Source: Paragyromitra xinjiangensis
Lineage: Eukaryota > Ascomycota > Pezizomycetes > Pezizales > Discinaceae
DNA length: 64,000 bases
Assembly (NCBI GenBank): GCA_038503065.1
Contig: JBCAMK010000015.1
Coordinates: forward strand, 1-64,000
Direction: 5' to 3'
Numbering within the stretch: the stretch's first letter is position 1; every line of letters begins with the position of its first letter. The notes beneath the pieces were generated by a model. It ran no database searches. It was not told where the DNA came from and worked only from the letters and a program-made list of their open reading frames with translations. Shown one piece after another: positions 36,239-49,121 of this stretch. The position numbers and the translations under genes were made by a program.

Positions 36239-39200
36239 ATTGGTAGGGAAGCTCGTAAACCCGAGAAAAGCGCGGGATTCTTTTGAGTTGGTTTTTTTTT
36301 TTGATTTTCTTCCTATCGAGTTTGGATGAATTTTGTTGTCCTGATGATTTAGTCGATGGACGGTAACGCAGGAGTTTTGTACATTCTATCATTTCATTTC
36401 ATACCTTGAGACTCACTAGCCATCGCATATGTATCTGAATACCATAAATGTGCCGGTTCCGAACGGGATGGAGATCACTACTACGTACCCCCCGCACAAA
36501 TACATGTGAAGTGCAAAAACCGTCCGCTGGAATTGTATGGCGGGTTTTCACGAGGGCCTTTTTTTGAACATGTATATAGCCAAATTGAAGAGACGGATAT
36601 ATTGTGTGGCCTGGACAAGGCCTTGGTATCAGACATCTCGATGACAAGCAGCTAGCTGCAACACTTTAATATAGCTATATAATCCCATTGACGCTATGCA
36701 ATAATTATCCAATGAGTAGCAATTCTGAAGCATATACTAAAGATCAGCCATCCCAAATCAAGTTTCCAACAGAAACTAGACAAAACGTTATCATAAGTTG
36801 ACAACGTCTCGGCCTCCGTCACCATACCAATAATACTCGGAGTACCAAACCTGAATCTCAAAATTCGACTTATTGCACCGATGAGGTGCGGCTTGATGAG
36901 TTATGTACTCGGTCTTGGCAGCAGCACCGCCAATGGTAGGACAGGTTCACAATTCAGCCTACTATCTAATTTCCCGGATACAAATCGGGGGTCAAAACCG
37001 AAAACCGAAAACCCTATAACTAATTTTTGCTTGTGCTTGTTCATGAGCCATTATTCGCTTTAGGTTTGCGATGACCAATCATTGACATAACTTCCTTCGA
37101 GTGATAACCTGTGATATTTCAATTTTTTCGCGACCAGTGTTATACCAAGGTCCAAGGGTCGCAGGGAGGGTGTTTTGATATAGATTTATATTTTGTCACA
37201 ATTCGGGACGCTAAAATATTCAAAATTCGATGATGAATATGACTTGTTAATCTGCAAAATAAAATGCCTGAAGCCGCTTTTTGAAAATGACCTGCTAGGA
37301 AATTGTGTAAGAAGATGGGAATGCGGCCTTCGACAAATTACGCCCTATCCAGAATCGCCTTCTACATGACCTAATTAATTAACTTTAATATCTTCCGCCG
37401 CATCGCTAAGTCATGTGGTTATCGAGGCCGACGCCTTCCCCTGAAATATGTATCGTTTTTTTGTGGCCCTTAATGAAGATTAGGAGTAAACAAAATACCG
37501 TCTCGCTCCTATGTCTCATGCGTTTTTTTTCTAGAGTCTTATGACGTGACACGTACGATAAGCCCTAATACTTTCCAGCGCCTGACATCTTGACGGAAAA
37601 GCGAATTTTTTGTCTCACAAGCACAAATGGCAATTTATATAACCTTACAGGTGGAGTAATCAGACGATCAGACGATCTGGATTGAAGTCACGGAAACTCA
37701 CTCGGCCGTCGCACAAAGAATGCTACACTATCTAAACCTGAAGCAGGAGTCTTAACTAGTGGCTGTGTTTAAAAGAATCTTACCGCGGCTATCATATATT
37801 ATTCCTTTGAGTAGCTGCAGCTCTCGATTGGTCATAGTAGAAGTGTATGCAGTTCTAAATAGCATTGAATGGAACATTAAAGATATACAACTTGGCATGC
37901 TTTACAAGCAGGCTGAGGGCTAGATCTTTAACAACCTTGAATCTCACGAGAGATTCTGAATCCTAGCCGTCTGCTCGAGGATCTCATAGTGGCACACAAC
38001 TAAAGCAACGCAACATATCATGAAGTTCGCTGACACAGCCAGGAATCCTGAAGTGGCATACGAAGCACATAGGGGAGGAAAGATCGACGGTTGTACACGT
38101 AAATTTACTTGTTTAAAAGTTTCAGCTTCTGGATCCCGATGCTTCCGTCAGCATCAAAACTGTGATATTTAGTTTAAAGTTGCTTGGGTCATGTGTGCAA
38201 ATACGCACTCATTTAACCAAATAATCCTGACGTTTCCCTGTAAGTACTTATTGAAACCTGAGAAATAGACAGCTATAGCGCAAGAGATACACCGAAGCTA
38301 TAATCTCCATCGCATAGGATTATCTTGCCGCTCGGAATCGGATCCGGAATGTTGGTCCACTCTGCAAAATTAGCCACACGATACACGCGGGCGAATGGGC
38401 CGAACGATATAGCGAAGTCAATTCAAAATTTCTGAAAGGTTCGAAGCATCTCTTTACGAACAGTACCTTTATCCTGACCTGCTATCGATATAACAAGATG
38501 TACTATTACTGTCTCCGTGTCAAGCCGCCCAGCCGCCGATGCTGATCCCTGAAATTTTGATGGGTTCACAAGCAGGCTAATATTTATTCTCCGCCGACAG
38601 CGATTGTTACCCCTGATCGCCATTTCAGAATTTTGTGTCGTTTCTAAAAATTATTTTTCCCATGATTTGGCCTAACTTGAATAAATACCTTTCAGCGAAT
38701 TAATTGTTCCTCAAAGGATACAATACACTACGCATACCTTTTGAGAACCTACTCGACGGTTTTTGTTCCGTCCTAAAAGAATATTATCCGTCCGCTATCC
38801 GGCCCGAGTAAAAGCGATCGCCCTGTGGTGGCCCTGAAATGGTATACTCATCCTAGGTTACTCCTTTCCCACGTACCGCCTTCGAAATGTTTTACGTGGC
38901 CCCCATGCTCTTATTTCGGCCTAAATTTTGCAATTGTTTGCCTTCCAGCACCATGGCCCGCGTTTCATTCTCAACAAGCATCGTTTTCTGGAACACAGTA
39001 ACGTCGGTCCGGTGTATGCAGACGCGAAAAAGTTGCCGCTGGGCCGCCCTCCAGCCCAAGTTGAGAAAGTGAACTTCATCAGTTACCCCTTATCCTAGCT
39101 TTAGGGCCCAACGGCCCATAACTCCCTCCGGAAAAACTTTTCAGAGAAACCTTGCTAAAACACCAGAGCCTTATGGATTGGTTACGCAGAGAATGCAGCC

Positions 39201-39926
39201 TTTTGTCGTGCCGGCAGTCAATCGGTGGTTATCCGCCCCGACCATCTATGATCTGACAGTATAGCCAAGAGCTACCGTCTGCCCGTTCTACCGATAGTTT
39301 TGTGTTCCTCCTTCCCAATTCAGTATTATTACTTCTTCTTCGACCATCTCAATATCACGCTTTTGGACTCAATGGCAACGCCTACTAGATAGTTTCTGTT
39401 CGTTCTAGTCATAAATCGGAAAATACTTTATCTAATTGGGCATTTGTTAGATACTAGGAAATGTTGCAACAAGCTACGCCCACCAAAAATCACAGTAAAA
39501 GTTCTCTAGAGCAACTAAATCGACTACAGCGGCAGCGAGATACTAGCGTTTAGTTATCAGGTAGAGATCATTTTTTTCACTTTATGGTATGGTTTGTTTT
39601 AATGATTTGGAGTTGTCTTACGATGTTTGGCCATGGGGCGTGGCTAATCGCAAAATTTCCCGGTATTTGATGAATGCAGAAGTAATTCAAGAGTATAGAC
39701 TCCATTTTCTTCCGAAAAAGACATGTTTATGACTGCTAAAAGACAAAGATTCTACCAGCACTAGAACCACAGAGCCACCTGCTCTCGATATTAAATCTGG
39801 ATATGCAAAATAAAAACCGAACAAACAGAAAAACTCGTAATCAGGAAACAATAGATAACGCCTTTTCCCCAGCCCCAGCCCGAGCACTCCCAACTCAATA
39901 TTTACAAGTAGGTGTTTTGACGTGGC
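36239..39926. other. AT-rich gene-free region
   Basis: No confident gene. A possible small relic lies at 38273-38623 (minus). Base composition is visibly AT-rich between about 36.6 and 38.3 kb. Other open frames are short and unrelated to anything I recognise. Confidence 0.35.
38273..38623 (-). pseudogene. Possible small gene or relic with in-frame stop
   Basis: One frame reads MAIRGNNRCRRRINIS for 66 codons, hits TGA, and continues open as IDFAISFGPFARVYRV and WTNIPDPIPSGK to a second stop at 38273. An intron removing the TGA is possible (GTACTG to TTTTGCAG, in phase), giving a protein of about 81 residues. The family is not recognised. It could be a decayed gene, a spliced small gene or chance. 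Confidence 0.2.
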
Positions 39927-40202
39927 TCATTTTGGAAAGATCCCTCTGGCTTTCAGTTCGTTCTGTGCAGCTGTTCTCGTGTAGATAACGTACGCATCTT
40001 GCTGCGGGTCGAGCTGAAGATAGCGATCCATAGGGTTTGCAGGGCCAGAGGATGTCCCTGGGATGAAAGACTCTTCTCTAACGATTGAGGCGTCGATGGG
40101 GGGGATAGCTGTCCCAGCTCTTGCCGCAGCGATCTGGAGATTTATTTGTCTGCTGCCTTCCATGCGGCGTTCAGAGTGGTTGCTATCGCCTTGAAGAGAC
40201 AT
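39927..40202 (-). CDS. Small hypothetical protein (91 aa)
   Basis: A single frame starts with ATG (MSLQGDSNHSERRMEGSRQ) and ends in KARGIFPK. It is polar, without signal peptide or membrane segment. The central part is proline/serine-rich (FIPGTSSGPANPMDRYLQ) and the tail is likely helical (AYVIYTRTAAQNELKARG). Composition looks coding, unlike the surrounding AT-rich DNA, and small uncharacterised proteins of this style are common in ascomycetes. It stands alone; no partner gene is evident. Confidence 0.5.
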   Translation of the reverse strand: MSLQGDSNHSERRMEGSRQINLQIAAARAGTAIPPIDASIVREESFIPGTSSGPANPMDRYLQLDPQQDAYVIYTRTAAQNELKARGIFPK

Positions 40203-43200
40203 CGTATTGAATTTTTGTGAAGGCTTGAGGAGGGAGATATTTAAAGCTTTGGTCTTAGACTAATTAGCGAACTATTCGTAGACATTAGACTCAAGCAGAT
40301 ACAAAACACATACCGAGCCTTAGAGATAGATTGCAATAATGCTAAATAGGGGATAGACGAAACAGAGCTTGAAGGTTTCAGTAATGCTTCGAAGGGGTGA
40401 TATAGTAGAATGGGTACTTGGGTAGCAGAGGAAAGGGGTGGTATTAAAGGAAGTATTTATAAAGCTCTTCTTAAGATAGCTACAGGTAATAAAAGGAGCT
40501 GTATCAGCTCACTGTTCACGTATTAGCGGGACACCGCCGTCAGAGCACCTTTTTTGTCTCCCCACGTTCCGGCTACTCCAAAGTACGTGCACGGCTTGTT
40601 TAGCATCAAATTGGAAATAATCCTAAAGGACAGCACAGTTGCGTGAAAATCGCATGGAGTTGATAATGCAGCCCGAAGCATCGCAGGGCTAGCAGCGGTT
40701 TAGGAAACCGCCGCGAAGATCGGGGTGACGGACCGCATTTCCGCCTCAACGGCCTCGCTTAGTTCGCGGGCAGTTGGTCCACAACCAGGGAAAGCATTCC
40801 TCCCGTACTTCATGGGAGATGTTCACAGCGCCCAATTTTCTGACGGAGTGGCGGCTTCCCGCACCTCCTTGGGCAAGATTCTAAAATGAGCGACAAGGGG
40901 CAGGCATACGATTGTTCCTTTGCTTCGATGGCATATGTACGTAACCGCAGCGGAATGGGTGTGTGGTAGGAAAATATCCCCCGTTCTTCCGATGCCTGGA
41001 AAGGCATGAAAATCTCCACGGAAAAACCTTATACTGATGCACGTAAGGATAGGATTTTATTTCTTGGTCCGGATAAACCCCCTATCTATGTCCCCAGGCC
41101 TGCAGCTGTTTGTGCGACCATTTTCACCTGGCTCTGGTAAAACAGTGTTTCACATTGCTAGATGCTAGTAAGGCTGCCAGATCTGGAGAAAACTCAAGCC
41201 TCTTGAGTGGCTACGGCGATGACTTCATTTGTAATACCACATTTGGGGTATTTTTACGACGTAGTAAAAGTCATTTCCAGGTAAATCAAGTCGAATCGTT
41301 GGTTACGAGATCTTGAAAATCTATTCAACTAATTCTTGTATCTGTGAATTCAGGTCTAGTTAAAAGACTCAACAAGGACAAGAAACAAACAGCGTTCATC
41401 TAAACTTCGTCTCTGCGGCACATACTCGTGTGTACGATCAACGTGCCTGAGATTTCCTATCAACTTGCGTCAACCCGAGCCTAACAACACAATAGTGTTC
41501 GTATACCAGGTTTCGGAAAAAAAATCCCTCTGATATAGCCTCAATGTACCTGATTAAGATGACTATTAAAAATGAAAATACAAGTCGATGATAATACCTA
41601 CGGGGCTTGTCGCCAAACATAACCGGCCCTAGGCAGAGTACAAAGATAGAGATTGCGGTAAATCGCGCCGGAAAGATCCAAGAGACCAAGCATCGTGTCT
41701 GTCGAGCATCGGAGCTGCACGCCATAGATGTCAAAACACATTCAACCGGTGCCCTGAATAGATAAATATCCATAAAAGTCTACCTGAACGCCATTTGCGG
41801 ACCGCAAAGTCGATCTCAAGTATTTTCGGCGATCATCGATATTGGGCACATCAACAACACCATGGTACGGATGAACTCATCTGCGAAAAGTTGCCTTTGG
41901 CCACGAACTATTGCCCATGTCGGAGTATCGTGAACCGATGGACTGAATTGGGCATAGCAAGAAGAACGGAAAAATTCAATCCCTGTATTCCTAAATGTTG
42001 GTATCTATGGCAACAACCGTGAGGCTTTTCAGTGTCTTACCACTCTTCAAAGGAGCATCTTCATTGTCCGGACTGCATTTCAAACGTGCCGACTCTATGA
42101 CTATCTTAGACAGATCTCCGGTCGTGGAAGTGAACGCGTTGGTGGTGACCAACGTAGCTGTATGCGGCCTCCCTATCCTTATGAAACTGGTGAGGCTTTT
42201 CTGGAGTTGGAGCCATGAACTAAAGCTGAACTTGGCTGCCAATTACCGCAGATTTGAAGAACCCAGTTCCGGGCCGGTTCACGAGAACTTCACTTGAGGG
42301 TATTCATGAATAGTCCGGGCTAGAAGTTATAGCCAGGGGATCGAAACTAACGGGACTCCATTGCGGGGATTGCACACGTAAGGAGTCACCACTCGTCAAC
42401 CGTTTTTCTTGTACTACTCGAATATATTTGTTTCATTGGATACAACAACGGAATTGCCCGCACGAAAGTAATGATCCACGCCGCATCTAGGCCTCGATTC
42501 TCCGGTTATCTGCAATGTTCCCCCCGCAGGAACTTCCGATAATGCAACGATTTAAATTGTTTCGATTCGCGTATACAGGGCTGCACCATCAATTGGTAGA
42601 TGAGCCACAAGATAGTGACTACTTTTTCAAGCAATTCCGCTCTTCAGTATTTTGTTACACAACACTTTACTCTACGACCGCTAGGATATCTCACTGGAGA
42701 AGTATTGGCGTATGCTTTTAGAATCAAACGTGCGCCGAGCGCCATCAGCTCTTGTGGAACTTCCTATTATCGTTAGATGCCAAGATGCCCCCCCGGTAAA
42801 CTGCCAAACAGCGCACCTAGGTATGTTATAACCATAATTCAAGTAGCATGTGAATCATACTGACTCATCTCTAAAACAGAATTGACTCGGAAGCTCTGGC
42901 TCTAAACTAGCACCTCTGATGAGTTCCCTGGGTGATGGAAAAAAGTTATAAAATCTGCGAACGGCCTTGGTTTGTCGTCTTCAGTAATCAAAACCGGAGA
43001 ACTCGACACAACTGGATATTCCCGACAGGTTTAGGGTTATTCCTTACCAGTTACATACTAAGAAGCGCTTTCCACTATCTATGCATCGAAGTTCTTTTCC
43101 GCCTGCAGAACCCTAACAGACGTCACCCAAGATCCCGAGTTCACCTTACAGCAACGCACCCTTGCTACAGATCCGGGATCACTGCCACACCACTACAAAG

Positions 43201-43210
43201 ATCTTAAGAT
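40203..43210. other. Intergenic region, no gene supported
   Basis: A minus-strand frame at 41438-41773 has a hydrophobic stretch (FTAISIFVLCLGPVMFG), and another at 41991-42242 has plausible composition, but neither shows family motifs or confident splice sites. No repeats stand out. The end holds the promoter of the RNA-ligase-like gene. Confidence 0.3.
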
Positions 43211-44489
43211 ATGGATAAGACGGCTAAGAAAAGCGTCCAACCAAATACTGCCGAGAAAGATCGTGGACCGGCTCATACTCCTTACCCTCATACACTGACG
43301 TTCGACACCTTCGTTCAACGCCATGTGCCGGCATTAAGAGATGCAGCTGAAAAAGGCGAGCCATTGCCTTTTCCTTCCAAAGCACGGTTCATTGGGACCC
43401 TAAAGCTGCATGGTTACAACGCCACGGTTGTGAGTATATTTCATTCTTACTCGCGAAGATGTTGAGATTACAAGATGTTGTTATCTACCTTCGGGAATCA
43501 ATGCCTTCTAACGATTCGAGCAGATTTTTCGGCGAAACGAGTTGCACAATCCCACATTTCAATCTCGCAACAGAGTGGTGGCCTCTCAAGACAAGGGTCC
43601 GATCGTAGAACACTTATCAACCCGCCCACTCCATCTCTTGATGAGTGATATCGTGAGAATCTACAATTCATCTAAATCCCTGCCTGCTGATTCTCCATTT
43701 TCCGAAGTCATGATCGCGGGCGAGGTCGGTGGCCGCGATATCTACCGAAATGTCGCTATCAATATGCTCCCTCGATTTTTCTGCATCTTCAATATCAGAG
43801 TCGATGGTGAATGGGTAGATATGCGTAACTACAAGGATGTATCCCTTCCCGACGATTACGTTTTCAACATTTGGAATTATCGTACCTGGGATGTGGTGAT
43901 TGATTTCCTTGGGGACACGACAGAAGTTTCAAAATGGCTGTACGAGGTTACCGAAGAAGTCGAAAGGGAATGCCCTTTCGCAGCAACCTTCACGGATTCC
44001 AAGGGAAAGAAGGTTTCCGGAATTGGCGAAGGGTTGGTCTGGACGATGATTCCTTTCGAAGGTGAAGGGTGGCCTCCAAACCGAACGAATTTGTGGAACT
44101 TTAAGACGAAAGGGGAAAGGTTTGAAGTGGTCAGCAGAACAAAGCCCACCCTACCCCGGGATCCCGATGCGATAAAGCTGGCCAATGTGTTCGTCGATTA
44201 CGCAACCACGGAAGCACGCTTTGAGCAAGGCATTGAATACCTGAGAGAGATGGGACTGTTGGAATTTGGGCCCAAGGCGAAAAAGTGTACCGCCCAGTTT
44301 GTGAAATGGGTTGAGAACGATGTGATTGAGGAAGAGTGGGAGAAGATGGTTGAAATCGGAGCTGAAGAGCGGAAGGTAAGGAATGTGATTGGCAGCCGGG
44401 CTCGGGAGTGGTTCTTTCGCTATTTAGATGAAGCCCAGAAGCGTGGAAATGGGAGCGGTTATGCACTTGGGAAAACTGGTAACGATTGA
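43211..44489 (+). CDS. RNA-ligase-like covalent nucleotidyltransferase (394 aa)
   Basis: Two exons, 43211-43429 and 43524-44489, are separated by a 94-nt intron (GTGAGT..GAGCAG, phase 0). Nucleotidyltransferase motifs appear in order: motif I KLHGYN with candidate adenylation lysine K65, IAGEVGG with a Gly-Glu pair near 139-140 (motif III position), FFCIFNIRVDG (IIIa-like), EGLVW at 242-246 (motif IV) and WNFKTKG with K267/K269 (motif V). The K-x-H-G-x-N form resembles T4 Rnl2-type and related RNA ligase domains. The C-terminal 120 residues are helical and charged. Expected chemistry is ATP-dependent lysine adenylation and end joining of RNA (or nicked duplex). It lacks the kinase/phosphatase domains of fungal tRNA ligase Trl1, so a repair or accessory role is inferred. 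Confidence 0.75.
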
Positions 44490-47481
44490 GTAGTTTTTGA
44501 CCTGGCCTATGTTGTATAAATGTGTATAGATAAACCTCATGTTAACCGCTACTAAGATCGTACCAGTCTATCAGGCCCCTTGCTACTTTCCTATCTCGAA
44601 GCCCGAGTGGTTCCTGCAAACGGATAAAAATTCCTTTTGTTGAGATAATCCAATGCTTACCTCTCTTCATACTATCAGCATCCAGCCCTGGCTTGGTTCG
44701 CAACTGAGCTACTTTAAAGGCCTGGCAAGCTTCAGGGCCTGTCCAGGGCCTGGACTTAATCCTTGTCTTCATCAGCGAAACTCAAACTACGCGAAGCGCC
44801 TTGGCCATGGGGAATAGTAATATATGATATGATTTGATCATGATAGTCTAACCGGTCACCGACTCGTCACGCAGCACAATCTCTCCATATAACACTAGCG
44901 GGATGCAAAGCTGGCAGTGGAGTAATCTATAAGCAGATCCGTAGGGCGGATAATCCATGGCCTAACCCCAGGAGAGTGAGAGGTTCGTGGCATGGCTCTA
45001 ATCTGCCGTGATCCAAGCGAGTGAACTAATCAAAAATTACTTGAAACAGCGCAACCGAGAGCTCCGCGGACGTCGAGTACGGCGTTACTGCCATCCGGTA
45101 GGCAGTGAGATTGAAATGGCAGAAATTTCACATGAAGGTAGCTCATCTAAATCACCCTGCAGAAGATAACTTGATCTGTACCAAGACACCAATGATATCT
45201 TGTGTGATGTAGAATAGTTTCAACTTTACACTAAAGCGTGATCAGTGGAAGGCTTTACGATCCGGCTACTAGCTAACCCTCCAGATCGAGATACTACAAA
45301 GTTATCACATAGGTGGGCATCGAATGCTCCGGTGGTTAAGGGCTTTTATCCACCCGGTGCCAGCCCTTCTTTTCACGGCCCAGTCATTATCAGTTTCTAT
45401 CTGTCAAATTTGAATATTCGGCTAGGGGTGCTATAGCTAGCACCTACAACTTTAATTTTCTAGTGGTGAAGGAAGTCGTGATAGAAAACGAAGGAGTCAC
45501 TGACCGCAGATGCAAGGGTTTAACAAAATGTAACAATAGCCTGAGGGCAATGTTACCGAATGATCATGTGAGATCACTCGATTTATTAAAAGCCCCATGT
45601 ACTTGGTAACCCTGCTAGGAAAAACAAAAGTTCAGACTTCACGCATATGCGCTGCTAAACGATGTAACTAATTCCGCATTTAGCAACTTTGTTTCAAGAG
45701 GCTAATTACCACTGTGTTGTTTTCCTTCTTTGGCAAAGCAGGTGTCACCATAGGACATCCTGTGGGGTTTGCTATCAAATCTTTACAGAGTTATCTGTCC
45801 TTTTCTTTTCCCCCTGCACCTTCACGCTTTCGTTACGAGGGCCAATTCCCTGATCGTTCGGCCCAGTTATAGTGTCCAGTCGGGGAAGCGTCAGCGAGGT
45901 AATCCGTTCTTGTGTATTTGACGAAACTGGGCCTTTGATGAATAAAGCCCGGGGAGTATATGCACAGTAACGAGTGCTATACCTAGGCGAGAGGATTCTA
46001 CTATGGTTTGCCCCCGGTTCCAAAGTTTCATTAAGTGTCTAGGAATTACCATCGCCTAGGTATTCCCTTCAGAGCATACGAATATACCCTAGCACCCTCT
46101 CTTGAAGGCTCGTGAAAAGTTTAATCTATAGAGATTGGTTGGGGTAAAGATTGGTAGGCCGAGGTTTGCTGTTCAGCATGAGGAGTTTGTAGCTATACTA
46201 ATAATAACCTACTACTTTAGCCTATGGTTGGATGCTGATATGTGCTATAAAATATATTCTTTTGGTTAGTACTACATTTATAACACTATTCCTAGCAGAG
46301 TTGCTACATCAGTCTCCAGCAGCTCATATATTGCGTAGGGTTAGGGTTGTGCTGCAAACCCCACTAGTTTTGGTAGGGGATAGTTATAGAGGATCAGTTC
46401 ATTATCGAACAACGATGTTACTATGATGGAACTAACATTAAAACCCCATCCAGACAGGTATAGTTTGTTTCATCTCTCGGTGATGTATGTTGATGAATAA
46501 ATGGTTAGGTCTTGCTAGAAAGAGGGATAGCTAGCGATTGTTGTGCGGTGTAGAGATAGCTAAATCGTGGGACCAGAACCAACTTTCACCAGCCAGATGG
46601 GAGAAGTTCACTAATTCTGGTATCACAGCCCAGAATGAAGAAAAATAGGTGCTCTCTTTGAGAAATGGAGTACACACGAATTCATAGGATGCTGTCTGGA
46701 CGTTGGATTCCACGAAGCCATTCTCCACGAACGAACGTAATAGTCGCAATATTGAAGAACTAAGCCAATTTAGCTCCCTTTACCTCACAGTCAGCCTCTC
46801 CGTCACTGTCTGCCACTAAGAACAATATAGAATTGACAGAAAACGGCCATAGTTACTTTAATTACCCCGAGAATTTCTCGATACTTTGAATTTTTGGCCA
46901 GAGATATTATCGTCTGCTAATGCTACCCCGACTGCTCTACAATTATATAAATAGATTTTAGTTTACATCCCGTTATACCTTTTTTTCATTAAATAACCTA
47001 AGATCAGAGCCATTCAATCATCCCCTACAAGCCCGGACTGCTTCCATATTTTATGGGGAAAGGAGGCATGGGATAAGAGAAGCAAAAACGATTCCCCGAC
47101 TATCATCTTCTACTATGCAGTTATTATATAACATGTTTAAATTTTACGAACGTCGTTTTGGGTGAATGCCCATGGGAGTAAACTCACATTCTACCCTCTT
47201 TTATTGATTCGCTGGTGGGAAACATCAACCTCTTGGCGTTTCAGTTTCATCGCTGCATATCTCGAGCTCAAGCTCCAACGAACTTGCTTGGGCATATCTC
47301 CACTTTTGGATTACCTAGTTCCGAGTGTTTTCGATAGCCATATGTACATGTATTTCCCGTAGAAACTCATTCGCCAGTGCCTGCTAGGTTGAATGCATGT
47401 CTCAATTTGACTATGAGGATCCATGTCTATCGCTGTCCCAACAAACCCCAACCCACAAACCCGCACTACAAACAACTCGCC
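44490..47481. other. Gene-free intergenic region
   Basis: No gene supported. It contains GGGTTAGGGTT at 46338-46348 and a short inverted word (ACCTAGGCGA) around 45981 and 46055. Open frames here are short and unlike one another. Confidence 0.4.
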
Positions 47482-48477
47482 ATGTCTCTCCTCACTCTCC
47501 CAAACGAGCTTCTCTTCTTAATTTCCCAAGATCTTCGCCCTAGGGATCTTTCTAACTTTCTCCTCGCAAACCGCGACCTTTCAGTCCTCTTAACCCCGCT
47601 TCTCCACAAACTCGCTGCCCAGGACTTTGAAGGCCTACCCGCGCTTCATTGGGCAGCTCAAAGGGGTCACGCACCGCTGATCAGGCTCCTCCTCGCAAAC
47701 GGAGGTGATATTCATAGTCTTGGTGCTCGCAAAGGTGCTACTGCACTTCACTATGCGGCAAGGAACGGACACGAAGCAGCAATAAGGCTATTGATTGAAA
47801 AAGGAGCCTGTATTCACGCCAAAGACGTCGGTCGGTTAACCCCACTAGCTTGGGCGACTTCCGCGAGGTCAGAAACAGGAACCAGAATTTTGCTCGATAA
47901 CGGCGGAAACCCGAACGATGGTGGCTGGGGCGACACCCCAATTCTTATATGGGCAGCGGGCCTAGTTTTGCCTATTGTAAAACTCCTGATAGAAGCAGGT
48001 GCAGATGTCAACATCCAAGGACCGGAGAGAAGATGTACGGCATTATTCCCAGCTATGCTTCGACCAGACACAAGAATCGCTAGGCTGTTGCTGGAGAGTG
48101 GAGCCGACCCGAACATCCAAATATATGATAGGACGACAGCACTCCATCATGCGGCTAGACATGGAGATAGCGTAATGATAGAGCTGATGATGGAATGGAG
48201 AGCGAATCCCAACCTCCGAGATGATCAGGGGGATACACCACTTCACCTCGTCATGAGACGCAAGATGAAAAAGGCGATTAAAGCATTACTCATGGGGGGG
48301 GCTGATGAATCCATCAAGAACAATAACGGGCGAACGGTTTACCAATCTAGAGATGAATGGAGTTACTGGGGGTACGGGGGCATGGAAATAGAAATGGGTG
48401 GGGAGGGAGAGGGAGATGAGGAGGGAGATAGGCATTACGAGGTTCGGGATGGTGGTGGTGGTAGAAAACTAGAATGA
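47482..48477 (+). CDS. Ankyrin-repeat protein with F-box-like N-terminus (331 aa)
   Basis: A single exon. I choose the ATG at 47482 (MSLLTLPNELLFLISQDL) over the upstream 47377 because it begins exactly at an F-box-like helix (LPNELLFLI..LRPRDLSNFLLANRDLS, residues 5-35). About seven ankyrin repeats follow (residues 48-280), with canonical words ALHWAAQRGH, ALHYAARNGH, KLLIEAGADVN, RLLLESGADPN, ALHHAARHGD and TPLHLV. The tail is Gly/Glu-rich. Such proteins are thought to be substrate adaptors or scaffolds, and fungi carry many. No partner is apparent nearby. Confidence 0.85.
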   Translation: MSLLTLPNELLFLISQDLRPRDLSNFLLANRDLSVLLTPLLHKLAAQDFEGLPALHWAAQRGHAPLIRLLLANGGDIHSLGARKGATALHYAARNGHEAAIRLLIEKGACIHAKDVGRLTPLAWATSARSETGTRILLDNGGNPNDGGWGDTPILIWAAGLVLPIVKLLIEAGADVNIQGPERRCTALFPAMLRPDTRIARLLLESGADPNIQIYDRTTALHHAARHGDSVMIELMMEWRANPNLRDDQGDTPLHLVMRRKMKKAIKALLMGGADESIKNNNGRTVYQSRDEWSYWGYGGMEIEMGGEGEGDEEGDRHYEVRDGGGGRKLE

Positions 48478-49121
48478 TATTCATGCTTCGGATTGATCTT
48501 TTATGCCTTGGTTTTTTCTTTCATTCCTTATCATCTGTCCCATCAACATTAAAAGTATTATGGATAAATGTATCTTAGGGTTTATATGAATATCAGACCC
48601 CGCATCTCAGAGTCCGAGTAGTATCCGGAAGGCGGATCCTCTGCTGGCTGAACCATATCCAGGAGCCTCCAACCACACCGTTCGGGTGTTCCGGAATTTC
48701 TGAATCCCATGGACGCCCTTATAAGACTAGAATCTTGTCTTGTTGTCTATCGTGAGTAGATACAAAACTTCTTCAATCCTTAAAATGAGTTTTGTTTCAA
48801 AGTAGTAATCAATCTCGAAATAAGAGCAAACTAATCTAAGCACCCCGCTATGGACCCAAGAATAATTTCCTCCCACCACCACATCGAAACTCAACGCACC
48901 CAATTCCCCCCAACATTCCATAGAAAAATTTCCAGTAAATAGGATGGGGTATGAAAAGAAAAACCAAAAAGTGAAGAGACGACAATAACTATGAGATAGT
49001 ATCTTATGAATGCAAAGCCTGAAACAGATGCTTTCTTCAACCAGACACGCAAGCATACAAAAATACTCGACACGAACCTGCAATCCGTTATCCAAAACGC
49101 CAAATGAATCGGTGCACATCT
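48478..49121. other. Convergent 3' intergenic region
   Basis: Lies between the 3' ends of the ankyrin gene (plus) and the CCCH gene (minus), so it holds both terminators. The minus-strand open frame 48727-49119 is hydrophobic and probably 3' UTR. Confidence 0.4.

Noticed and set aside
41438..42242. Two minus-strand frames, one with a hydrophobic segment
   Set aside because: No recognised motif, and no convincing splice sites joining them.
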